A stretch of DNA of 64,000 bases from an uncultured Aquimarina sp. (GTDB lineage Bacteria > Bacteroidota > Bacteroidia > Flavobacteriales > Flavobacteriaceae): NCBI GenBank assembly GCA_947498705.1, contig CANMLW010000006.1, positions 62,001 through 126,000 of the forward strand. The letters run 5' to 3'. Position 1 is the stretch's first letter; each line of letters opens with the position of its first letter. Below the pieces are notes generated by a model. It was not told the DNA's origin and searched no databases. It saw only the letters and a list, made by a program, of their open reading frames with translations. Below, piece after piece: positions 9,001-16,766 of this stretch. The position numbers were made by a program, and so were the translations under genes.

Positions 9001-9989
9001 AATTACGAGTGCGTTATAGATGGTTTAGTAATCCTAATCCTTGTGGGACTAGTTCTAGTGACGGTGATGAGGTTGAGGATTATGTTGTTGTCATTGGTGG
9101 TGGAACAACACCAACCTGTAATGATGGTGTTCAGAACGGAAATGAAACCGGTGTTGATTGTGGCGGATCATGTCCACCATGTACAACAACTCCAACCTGT
9201 ACAGATGGTATCCAGAACGGGAATGAGACTGGTGTAGATTGTGGAGGATCATGTCCACCTTGTCAAACGACGGTAACCTATTGTTCTGCAACTGGTAATG
9301 GTGGGCCAGAAGGAGTTAGTAATGTTACCTTTGCTGGGATAAACAATTCTTCTACTAGAAATGCGAGTGGGTATGATAACTTTACTTCTATATCTGGGAA
9401 CGTTAATGCAGGAAGTAGTTATAATTTACGAGTTAATATCATAGGGTATAATGGCGGTGCTACCGATGAAATTTATGCATTCTTTGACTGGAATAGGGAT
9501 GGTGATTTTGCAGATTCTGGAGAGAGTCTTACCTTGACCAAGACCAGTAATCTTGTTGGAGATGTATCTGTTTCTGTTCCCCAGTCGGCACAAGCAGGTT
9601 CTACCAGAATGCGTTTGTTGGTATCTTATTATGATAATGAAAATAATCCTTGTGATACAGGTACAAACGATGTGCGTTATGGAGAGTATGAAGATTATAC
9701 GATTAATGTAACAGCTGCAAAATCTTCATTGGCCGATGCTTCCATTTTCTCTATAGAAAGGAATCCTATTACCACGGGTATATTAAATATAAATGTAGAT
9801 AATAGAATAAGTAAATCGGCAGGAATAGAGTTATATAGCGTTACAGGAAGAAAAGTACTGAGTCGTACTATATCTCAAAAAGATAACACTATTGCGATTG
9901 ACGTAAGTACCTTGTCTGGTGGATTATACTTAGTTAGGTTTAAAGATGGTCCTATACAGGCAACGCAAAGGATTGTTATAGAAAAGTAA
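6075..9989 (+). CDS. Secreted reprolysin-like zinc metalloprotease with GEVED domains and T9SS sorting domain
   Basis: 1304 residues. The signal peptide is residues 1-20 (ends CGFSQ), followed by a propeptide to about 195 with a single Cys at 164. The M12B-type catalytic domain spans about 197-420. Its zinc motif HEIGHQFGANH is at 347-357 (ligands His347, 351, 357; Glu348) and the Met-turn SIMAYQG has Met382. Two beta-sandwich domains follow (about 425-555 and 555-655). Then come GEVED domains at about 663-798, 869-1007 and 1069-1217, with two pairs of Cys/Asp-rich linkers at 809-863 and 1013-1066. The T9SS type A sorting domain is about 1224-1304. It is the only protease in the array without FN3 domains. 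The N-terminal 660 residues are close to those of the next gene, so the two are a tandem duplication. Predicted secreted, cell-surface or released endopeptidase; substrate unknown. Confidence 0.9.
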   Translation: MKNHLTLLLGVFITVCGFSQTKLWTENISSAKSNTETSNQITYNLSVEKFKEVLSKCPKRFDSFGQSNVIITLPTEDNKFKEYRVKETSVLHPDLAKKFPNIRSYVGTSVSGDNEVVYFSLGHNNFRAMIMNSDATITNIKPTSIHSKAYMVTSKMEGSAPISCQVTDNVVGPFLEKSTKQVEKLNKARRDANDSRVRVYRMAIAVTGELSKIYTDKAGVTNGSTQQRKAAVLSELNELMTRVNAVYERDLGTTFELVPSIQNSIFLDPVTDGFTHGNTSASVNEVQAILDATIGNSNYDIGHVLDSDGTGRGALRAVCNDSKKAEGATGAHPFTSVNEYFYRTFVHEIGHQFGANHSFNNSCGGNRLDEGAVEPGGGNSIMAYQGCAPNYNLRLSYVFFHAKQIDEMWNHILSVQSCATLRSIGNSAPVASIGGNYTIPRSTPFILKGSATDANASDQLTYTWDQMDKEIAPMPPRATSTNGPVFRFKPPSTSPIRYMPDISTVKAGNSSSEWEVTPSVSRTMNFRFTVRDNHPGGGNTDSRDAVITVAGNAGPFVVTSQNNRFDAAIGSTQTVTWNVAGTTGNGVNAANVDILLSTDGGNTYPITLASAVPNDGSHQVTIPNNEGGVNRIMVRGTNNIFFDITNANFSITDGNSDPMPTNYCAAGYQGTNYIAEVIFADIKNKSENGGYSDFTNLGTNVVKGESVTLTVNPGIESWDPNYFGAWIDWNKDGDFEDAGEEVLSATNGAGGVTTTVVVPNTAKNGATRLRVRYKIHTAPDPCGTARTNGDEVEDYFVFVKGSGTTNPTCNDGIQNGNETGVDCGGPDCNPCTTDPTCNDGIQNGNETGVDCGGPDCNPCTTDPTLPTGYCNAGSQGTNYIATVTFGSINNTSQNSSYTDFTAQSTNVSAGQTLTLTVTPGITASNWSSNVVGAWIDWNRDGDFTDANEQVLMKTPGTGGGTASVTVPNNAQSGATKLRVRYRWFSNPNPCGTSSSDGDEVEDYVVVIGGGTTPTCNDGVQNGNETGVDCGGSCPPCTTTPTCTDGIQNGNETGVDCGGSCPPCQTTVTYCSATGNGGPEGVSNVTFAGINNSSTRNASGYDNFTSISGNVNAGSSYNLRVNIIGYNGGATDEIYAFFDWNRDGDFADSGESLTLTKTSNLVGDVSVSVPQSAQAGSTRMRLLVSYYDNENNPCDTGTNDVRYGEYEDYTINVTAAKSSLADASIFSIERNPITTGILNINVDNRISKSAGIELYSVTGRKVLSRTISQKDNTIAIDVSTLSGGLYLVRFKDGPIQATQRIVIEK
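8496..8663 (+). repeat. Tandem 84-bp Cys/Asp-rich coding repeat, 2 copies
   Basis: Units 8496-8579 and 8580-8663 are nearly identical and each encodes 28 residues around CNDGIQNGNETGVDCGG with a CNPC ending. The exact head-to-tail arrangement indicates recent in-frame duplication. Confidence 0.85.
9111..9272 (+). repeat. Tandem 81-bp Cys/Asp-rich coding repeat, 2 copies
   Basis: Units 9111-9191 and 9192-9272 encode two 27-residue linkers of the same family as at 8496 (DGxQNGNETGVDCGGSCPPC). They lie between the second and third GEVED domains. Confidence 0.85.
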
Positions 9990-10034
9990 GGTTTTATAGG
10001 AATAGTTAAGTATACATTGATTGTATATTAAAAA

Positions 10035-10070
10035 AAACTGGGGACTTCGAAGTCCCCAGTTTTATTTTTT
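10035..10070 (+). terminator. Rho-independent terminator after the first protease gene
   Basis: A palindrome centred on CTTCGAAG with GGGGA/TCCCC arms (AACTGGGGACTTCGAAGTCC and its completion, 10036-10061) is followed by TTTATTTTTT. Confidence 0.9.
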
Positions 10071-10360
10071 AAACAGGTTTTTGTTTTTGTAGATTAGATT
10101 AAAGATTCTATCAAAAGATGTTTTTTTCGTTAAAAGGTATATGGTAAATGCCTTATGTTGGTATGGATTTAAGAACTAAAAAGAGAGAGGTGATAGGGGG
10201 AATAGTTTTTATTTAGACAGTTTGAAGGTGTTTCCGTAGTGATAGTAAAATGATAATGATCTACAGCGTAGTTTTGTTACGTTTTACCCGGTCAGTTTTG
10301 CTTTTTACTTGTTATCGAGAAAAAAGTAAAGTTTGATGAAAATCTCTGTAACAAATAAGA

Positions 10361-10440
10361 AATTACTTACGATTGGTTTGTTTAGTATTAGGTTTAGGTA
10401 ATTTATTGCTATTTGTTAAATACATGTAATTGTAACTTTG
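10361..10440 (+). promoter_or_regulatory. Protease-array promoter: 45-bp box plus -33/-7 elements
   Basis: The box at 10361-10405 contains ACTTACGATTGG, TTTAGTATT and TTTAGGTAATTTA. It ends 27 bases before the -7 element TAACTTTG (10433-10440). TTTG at 10412-10415 is a plausible -33. The box holds two GTTTAG hexamers 12 bases apart. A conserved leader (AACACAAACTTTA) then leads to the ATG of the remnant at 10471. Whether transcription continues to the intact gene at 11050 is not known. Confidence 0.75.
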
Positions 10441-10470
10441 TCTTTTATTTAACACAAACTTTATATTATT

Positions 10471-10942
10471 ATGAAAAACAAACACAAATCATTAATGATA
10501 ATTATGACCTAGCTTACGGTTATAATTAAAACTACGGAAAACTACTTTATTAGGATTCAGTCAAGGGGATATATCAAATTTTAAGAACTGTAAAATTCAG
10601 ATAACACAATTATTCACTATTGAGATCTAGTAAATCTTCTCGATACTCTAATGAGAAGAACAGATTAAATTCTTCAGGTTATTTAGAACAATGGTAAATC
10701 TATTTCATGGATTTATAAAATCATTGATAAAGAAGAGTTATAGTATGAACACTGTGGATGTTTTATCTCTTGCTAATACGAGCATTTACTATATAATACC
10801 TATAGGTAATGTAGTATTTTCTCAAGAATACAAAGAAAATCCAAGTAAAATAGTTTTAGGTGAACGAATGGAAGCTGCTGGAAACTATTTGGTTAGAATC
10901 TTAACTAACCAAGTAAGCCAAACCAAACATTTAGAATTTTAA
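10471..10942 (+). pseudogene. Decayed secreted-protein gene remnant (copy 2)
   Basis: The start (MKNKHKSLMIIMT, then a stop) resembles the signal peptide of the M43 protease at 16767 (MKNYHKILLIML). The 3' part, open from 10691, ends NYLVRILTNQVSQTKHLEF. That is the pattern of a T9SS type A sorting-domain C-terminus (GxYLVRI followed by TK and a hydrophobic end). No intact frame joins start and end. It is read as an array gene that lost most of its body and kept the promoter, start and tail. The alternative, a small intact 83-residue protein at 10691-10942, is less likely because that frame has no recognisable start signal. Confidence 0.5.
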
Positions 10943-11049
10943 AATTAAACTATAATAAGTTGTCTTAATGCAATATATCTTATTTAAAAAAATTAAGAGG
11001 TATAAATTCTTTTTTTAAGATGTTTTGACAACGATTAAATTTCATAATT

Positions 11050-14000
11050 ATGAAAAATCACCTTACTTTACTTCTAGGAGTATTTATAACTGTCTGTGGT
11101 TTCTCGCAAGACAGTGAATATTGGAAGAGAAAAACCTCAACGCAGAATAGAAACATTTCTACTGCAGAGAGAAATACAGAAACTTCATACCAAAACACGT
11201 ACGATCTTAGTGTTGATAAACTTAAAGAAGTTTTATCTCATAGTCCTAATAGATATAGTTCATTTGGTCAATCAAATGTTGTTATCACGCTTCCAGGCAA
11301 TGATGGACAATTTAGAAGATACCGTGTAAAGGAGACTAGTGCTTTACATCCCGATTTAGCCAAAAAGTTCCCCGGTATTAAATCGTATGTGGGTACATCT
11401 GTTAATGGAGAAGGCGAATCGGTATATTTTAGTTTGGGGCATAATAATTTTAGGGCTACGATTATGAGGCCTGATGCTACCATAACGAATATCAAGCCTT
11501 ATGTTAGAAATAGTAAAACGTATACGGTTACATCAAAAATAGAGGAATCAGGGCCAATTAGCTGTCAAATTGAAAATGCAGTCGGACCTTTATTAGAGAA
11601 AAGTACGAAACAATCAAGAACAGCAAGTAGAGACGCTAATGATGGTCGTCTTAGGGTTTATAGGATGGCTATTGCAGTAACGGGAGAATTGTCTACAATT
11701 TATATCGATGCAGCCGGCGCTTCAACTGGTTCAAATCAACAAAAGAAAGCCGCAGTACTTGCTGCCTTGAACGAACTTATGACAAGAGTGAATGCGGTTT
11801 ATGAACGTGATCTTGGAACTACGTTTGAGTTAGTGCCTAATATGGATGCTACGATTTTTCTTGACCCAGCGACCGACGGTATTACACATGGTAATACTGG
11901 GATATCTATAAATGAGTCTCAGGGTATTCTTGATGCGGCATATGGTAACGCTGCCTATGATATTGGTCATGTTTTAGATTCAGATGGAACTGGACGTGGA
12001 GCTTTAAATGCTGTATGTGTTGATAATAAAAAAGCTCAAGGATCTACCGGTGCACACCCATTCACATCTGTTAATGAGTATTACTTTCGAACATTCGTTC
12101 ATGAAATAGGGCATCAATTTGGTGCGAACCATTCATTTAATAACTCATGTGGTGGTAACCGTCTAGACGAAGGTGCTGTTGAACCAGGTGGAGGTAATAG
12201 TATCATGGCATATCAAGGTTGTGCTCCTAATTATGATTTACAGACGTCACATGTGTTTTTTCATGCGAAACAAATCGATGAAATGTGGAATCATATTGTG
12301 AACATCGCAGGTTGTGCTACCTTAAGATCAATAGGTAATAGTGCGCCAGTAGCTAGTATAGGAGGTAATTATACGATTCCAAGATCTACCCCATTTATAT
12401 TAGAAGGATCAGCTACCGATGCTAATGCATCTGATCAACTAACCTATACTTGGGACCAAATGGATAAAGAAATAGCACCTATGCCTCCTCAGGCTACGTC
12501 AACAGGAGGTCCTTTATTTCGTTTTAAACCGCCTTCAACATCTCCTATCAGATATATGCCTGATCTTGGTACTGTAAAAGCTGGAAATTCTTCTTCAGAA
12601 TGGGAGGTAACACCTTCTGTTTCCAGAACAATTAATTTTAGATTTACGGTAAGAGATAATCATCCAGGAGGAGGTAATACAGATTCTAAAGATGCCGTTA
12701 TTACGGTAGCTGGAAATGCTGGTCCTTTTGTGATCACTTCTCAAAATGCTAGATTTGATGCGCCAGTAGGCTCTACACAAACAGTAACTTGGAATGTAGC
12801 AGGAACTACAGGAAATGGGATAAATGCAGCGAATGTAGATATTTTATTGTCTACAGATGGAGGAAATACATACCCAATAACATTGGCTTCTGCAGTACCT
12901 AATGATGGATCTCATCAAGTTACTATACCAAACAATGAAGGAGGGGTAAATAGAATTATGGTAAGAGGTACGAATAATATCTTTTATGATATTACCAATG
13001 CTAATTTTAGTATCACCGATGGAAACTCTGACCCTATGCCAACCAATTATTGTGCTGCAGGTTTTGAAGGTTCTAATGGTATAGCTGAGGTTATCTTTGG
13101 AGATATCTCTAATAAAAGTGAAAACAGCTCATATTCTGATTTTACAAATCTGGGAACCAATGTTACCAAAGGTGAACCCGTTACTTTAACGGTTACTCCA
13201 GAAATCACATTCTGGACGGGTAATACTATTGGAGCATGGGTTGATTGGAATAAAGATGGAGATTTTGAAGATGCAGGTGAAGAGATTTTAATGGAAAAAC
13301 TAGAGTCCGAAGGTATTGCTACAGCAACAGTTGTAGTTCCTAATACTGCAAAAAATGGAGCAACTAGGTTAAGAGTACGTTATAAATTACATACGAATCC
13401 TGATCCTTGTGGAACAGCATCAACAAATGGTGATGAAGTAGAAGATTATTTTGTATTTATTAAAGAAGGAACTCCTGATACACAGGCTCCAAGCACGCCG
13501 ACTAATTTGGCGACTTCTAATGTTGAAAGCACTTCTTTAACTTTAAGTTGGAACGCTTCTACCGATAATGTAGGGATTGCTGGCTATGACGTTTTCCAGG
13601 GGAACACTAATATAGGTACGGCTACTGGAACTAGTTTTGATGTAACAGGATTAACTAAAAACACTTCTTATTCTTTCTATGTGAGAGCTAAAGATTTTTC
13701 AGATAATACTTCTGGAAATAGTAATACCGTTAATGTAACCACTCCAGATGGTCCAAGTCCTGGTACAGAGCCTTGTACTGCTTCTACAACGCAAAATAGT
13801 ACTTTACATATTACGAATGTTAGCTTTGGTTCTATAAATAATAGTTCTACAAATGCTGCTTATAATAATTTTACAACTACTTCTACTAACCTTACAGCAG
13901 GGCAAGCAGAAACTCTTACTATTGATTTAAATAATAGTCATTGGACACTTAATGATGTTGGTGTTTGGATTGACTGGAATAATAATGGAACCTTTGAAAA

Positions 14001-16293
14001 CTCAGAGAAAGTATATGATCGAAATGGAGCTGGTCCTTATTCAGGTAGTGTTACGGCACCTAATACAGCTGTTTCTAATACTTTATTGCGTATGCGAGTA
14101 CGAGTAGGATATGGTGGAGCTACTAATAGTGATCAGCCATGTGGTGTAGATACTTCTTTTGGAGAAGTAGAAGATTATTCAGTAGTAGTAGGAGGTAGTA
14201 ACCCTGGTGATACACAAGCACCAACGGCGCCTACTAATTTAGCAGCGTCTAACGTAGCTCAAACTACCTTGACATTAAACTGGACCGCTTCTACCGATAA
14301 TGTAGGAGTAACCGGATATGATGTATTCCAAGGAAGTACTAATTTGGGTACTGTTGCAGGAACTACTTATAATGTGACTGGTTTAACAGCGAATACTGCT
14401 TATAGCTTTACGGTAAGAGCAAAAGATGCTGCAGGTAATCAATCTTCTGTAAGTAATACAGCAAATGCTACCACTACAGGAGGTACAAACCCAGATCCAA
14501 CATTACCAACGGGTTATTGTAATGCCGGAAGACAAGGAACTAATTACATAGCAGAGGTTACATTTGGTAGTATTAATAATACGAGTCAAAATAGTAGTTA
14601 TACAGATTTTACTGCTCAAAGTACTAATGTAACTGTTGGACAAACTTTAACATTAACCGTTACTCCAGGAATCACATCTTCTAATTGGTCATCTAATGTA
14701 GTGGGTGCTTGGATTGATTGGAATAGAGATGGTGATTTTGAAGATGCTAATGAAGAAGTTTTAATGAAGACTCCTGGTACTGGTGGGGGAACAACTTCTG
14801 TTACTGTGCCTAATAATGCGCAGTCAGGAGCCACTAAGTTAAGAGTACGTTACAGATGGGCTAGTAATCCTAACCCTTGTGGAACTAGCTCTAATGATGG
14901 TGATGAAGTTGAGGATTATGCTGTTGTAATAGGTGGTAGTAATCCTGGTGATACACAAGCACCAACTGCACCTTCTAATTTAGCAGCGTCTAACGTAGCT
15001 CAAACAACCTTGACATTAAACTGGACCGCTTCTACCGATAATGTAGGAGTAACCGGATATGATGTACTTCGAGGAGGTACTAATATAGGTACCGTTACAG
15101 GAACTACTTACAACGTAACTGGTTTAACTGCTAATACAGCATACACTTTCTCTGTTAGGGCTAAGGATGCTGCAGGTAATCAATCTGCTTCTAGTAATAC
15201 CGTTAATGTTACTACACAACAGACTACTCCTACTGTAAATGGAGGTACTGTAGCAACTAGTACTAATCAAACACAAGTAACCACTATAACTGGTGATGGT
15301 ATTGCCGATGTGATTGCTTTTACGAATGCAAATTCATCAGGTACTAATTATGCATATTTAATTACAGATGCTAATAATAATGTATTAGCAGTAGAAACTT
15401 CATCTCATGATTTTGAAGGGGCTTCTGTAGGTATTTGTAGAGTATATGGTATTGCTTATGAAGGAACTTTAAATGCAGTTGGTAAAGTGATTACAAATAC
15501 TAGTTTGGCTTCAGGTAATTTTGATGTGTCTAGTAACTCGATTACTGTAGATAGAACATCTCCAACAAACCCTGATCCGACATACTGTGATATGAAAGGA
15601 AATAGCAGTGGAGATGACAATATTACTAATGTTAATTTTGCTGGAATTAATAAGTCATCTTCTGATACTACTGCTGGTTACCATGACTATACAGATAATG
15701 TAGCAAATGTTGCTAAAGGAAGTTCTCAAAATATTACGGTAACCTTTGCTGGATGGCAAGGTGGTAATAACAATGAGGTATATGTTTGGATAGACTGGAA
15801 TAAAGATGGTGATTTTGTCGATGCTGGCGAAAAGTTTGAAGGTACTGGTTCTGATCTTGCTCGTAATGCAACCATAAATATTCCAACTACTGCTATTACT
15901 GGTAGTACCAGAATGCGTGTGGTATTAGGTTATGAAGCTAATGATGGTGATAATGCGTGTACTAATGTTCGTTGGGGTGAAGTTGAAGATTATACGATTA
16001 ATATTACGGCTGCTAAATCGTCTGATTTAGGAAATCTAGGTAAGCTTGTTTCGATTATTCCTAACCCAGTAATAAATGGAGAACAATTTAATTTGAAATT
16101 TAATACTCCTGATAATGGAATAGTAAGAGCACAGTTGTATGATACTCAAGGTAGGATGATACTTGATTATAGTGCTTCTAGAACAGGAGAAAATATGACC
16201 TTACCATTAGATGAGAAACCATCAAACGGATTGTATCTACTTCGAGTTCGAATTGGTGATCGAGAAAGTACAGAAAGAGTAATTTTTAAATAG
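11050..16293 (+). CDS. Secreted reprolysin-like zinc metalloprotease with GEVED/FN3 array and T9SS sorting domain
   Basis: 1747 residues; the first 660 are a close paralogue of the preceding protease, including an identical signal peptide (1-20). The propeptide has a lone Cys172. The zinc motif HEIGHQFGANH is at 351-361. Two beta-sandwich domains run to about 660. The accessory part alternates: GEVED about 666-805, FN3 809-900, GEVED 906-1048, FN3 1053-1144, GEVED 1154-1295, FN3 1299-1390, a GGT-type domain 1393-1510 (TPTVNGGTVATS start, ITDAN core), GEVED 1512-1658 and the T9SS sorting domain from about 1665. The GGT domain is shared with the M43 protease that follows. A strong terminator follows. 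Predicted extracellular endopeptidase with several carbohydrate- or protein-binding modules; substrate unknown. Confidence 0.9.
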   Translation: MKNHLTLLLGVFITVCGFSQDSEYWKRKTSTQNRNISTAERNTETSYQNTYDLSVDKLKEVLSHSPNRYSSFGQSNVVITLPGNDGQFRRYRVKETSALHPDLAKKFPGIKSYVGTSVNGEGESVYFSLGHNNFRATIMRPDATITNIKPYVRNSKTYTVTSKIEESGPISCQIENAVGPLLEKSTKQSRTASRDANDGRLRVYRMAIAVTGELSTIYIDAAGASTGSNQQKKAAVLAALNELMTRVNAVYERDLGTTFELVPNMDATIFLDPATDGITHGNTGISINESQGILDAAYGNAAYDIGHVLDSDGTGRGALNAVCVDNKKAQGSTGAHPFTSVNEYYFRTFVHEIGHQFGANHSFNNSCGGNRLDEGAVEPGGGNSIMAYQGCAPNYDLQTSHVFFHAKQIDEMWNHIVNIAGCATLRSIGNSAPVASIGGNYTIPRSTPFILEGSATDANASDQLTYTWDQMDKEIAPMPPQATSTGGPLFRFKPPSTSPIRYMPDLGTVKAGNSSSEWEVTPSVSRTINFRFTVRDNHPGGGNTDSKDAVITVAGNAGPFVITSQNARFDAPVGSTQTVTWNVAGTTGNGINAANVDILLSTDGGNTYPITLASAVPNDGSHQVTIPNNEGGVNRIMVRGTNNIFYDITNANFSITDGNSDPMPTNYCAAGFEGSNGIAEVIFGDISNKSENSSYSDFTNLGTNVTKGEPVTLTVTPEITFWTGNTIGAWVDWNKDGDFEDAGEEILMEKLESEGIATATVVVPNTAKNGATRLRVRYKLHTNPDPCGTASTNGDEVEDYFVFIKEGTPDTQAPSTPTNLATSNVESTSLTLSWNASTDNVGIAGYDVFQGNTNIGTATGTSFDVTGLTKNTSYSFYVRAKDFSDNTSGNSNTVNVTTPDGPSPGTEPCTASTTQNSTLHITNVSFGSINNSSTNAAYNNFTTTSTNLTAGQAETLTIDLNNSHWTLNDVGVWIDWNNNGTFENSEKVYDRNGAGPYSGSVTAPNTAVSNTLLRMRVRVGYGGATNSDQPCGVDTSFGEVEDYSVVVGGSNPGDTQAPTAPTNLAASNVAQTTLTLNWTASTDNVGVTGYDVFQGSTNLGTVAGTTYNVTGLTANTAYSFTVRAKDAAGNQSSVSNTANATTTGGTNPDPTLPTGYCNAGRQGTNYIAEVTFGSINNTSQNSSYTDFTAQSTNVTVGQTLTLTVTPGITSSNWSSNVVGAWIDWNRDGDFEDANEEVLMKTPGTGGGTTSVTVPNNAQSGATKLRVRYRWASNPNPCGTSSNDGDEVEDYAVVIGGSNPGDTQAPTAPSNLAASNVAQTTLTLNWTASTDNVGVTGYDVLRGGTNIGTVTGTTYNVTGLTANTAYTFSVRAKDAAGNQSASSNTVNVTTQQTTPTVNGGTVATSTNQTQVTTITGDGIADVIAFTNANSSGTNYAYLITDANNNVLAVETSSHDFEGASVGICRVYGIAYEGTLNAVGKVITNTSLASGNFDVSSNSITVDRTSPTNPDPTYCDMKGNSSGDDNITNVNFAGINKSSSDTTAGYHDYTDNVANVAKGSSQNITVTFAGWQGGNNNEVYVWIDWNKDGDFVDAGEKFEGTGSDLARNATINIPTTAITGSTRMRVVLGYEANDGDNACTNVRWGEVEDYTINITAAKSSDLGNLGKLVSIIPNPVINGEQFNLKFNTPDNGIVRAQLYDTQGRMILDYSASRTGENMTLPLDEKPSNGLYLLRVRIGDRESTERVIFK

Positions 16294-16351
16294 AGATATA
16301 GCCATGTTTTTAGGAACATAGGAATGATACTATATTATCGATAAATACTGA

Positions 16352-16387
16352 AATATCGAGGGTGAATAGCCCTCGATATTTTTTTTT
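16352..16387 (+). terminator. Rho-independent terminator after the second protease gene
   Basis: An 11-bp stem (AATATCGAGGG at 16352-16362 and CCCTCGATATT at 16370-16380) with a 7-base loop is followed by at least seven T. Confidence 0.9.
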
Positions 16388-16660
16388 ACCACATTTTATA
16401 GATTCTATTAAATGCCATATTTTTTCGGTAATTAGCACTATTTTATGGTGATGATCGGTTTTGAATAAGGTAAAGATTGGTAAAAGCATGAAAATGATAA
16501 TATATGTATAGTTTTGTTTTATAGCTGTTTATTGAATTGTTAAAGAAATATCAATACGGTAGCCATAGTTTTTTTACGCCTTAACGAGCAATTTAAAATG
16601 TGCTACTTTTCTTCAGTAAAATTGTGGTATTCGTAATTTTTAGAAGTAATTTTTACGAAT

Positions 16661-16737
16661 TTACTTACTAGTGGTTTATTTAGTATCATGTTTTGGTATT
16701 TTACCATTATAATGGATTCTGGTTTATCGTAACTTTG
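16661..16737 (+). promoter_or_regulatory. Protease-array promoter for the M43 gene at 16767
   Basis: The box 16661-16703 (TTACTTACTAGTGG, TTTAGTATCATG, GGTATTTTA) ends 26 bases before the -7 element TAACTTTG at 16730-16737. The leader is only about 25 bases and contains TTTAACACAAACTTTAC before the ATG at 16767. Confidence 0.8.
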
Positions 16738-16766
16738 CTATGATTTAACACAAACTTTACTTTTTT

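Larger units (their letters stand above)
9990..11049. other. 1060-bp spacer with terminator, promoter and gene remnant
   Basis: From about 10071 to 10445 this spacer is related over its whole length to 23762-24135, upstream of another reprolysin gene. Shared stretches include AAACAGGTTTTT, AAGGTGTTTCCGTA, GATAGTAAAATGATAAT and GTAGTTTTGTTACGTTT. The rest holds the promoter and the pseudogene listed separately. Confidence 0.75.
16294..16766. other. 473-bp spacer with terminator and promoter
   Basis: After the terminator the sequence is AT-rich with no coding signal until the promoter box at 16661. Short matches to the other array spacers (AAAATGATAAT, TAGTTTTGTT) suggest common descent. Confidence 0.7.

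Noticed and set aside
8496..9272. Regular short repeats that could suggest a CRISPR array
   Set aside because: The repeats are in-frame coding units without unique spacers between identical repeats.
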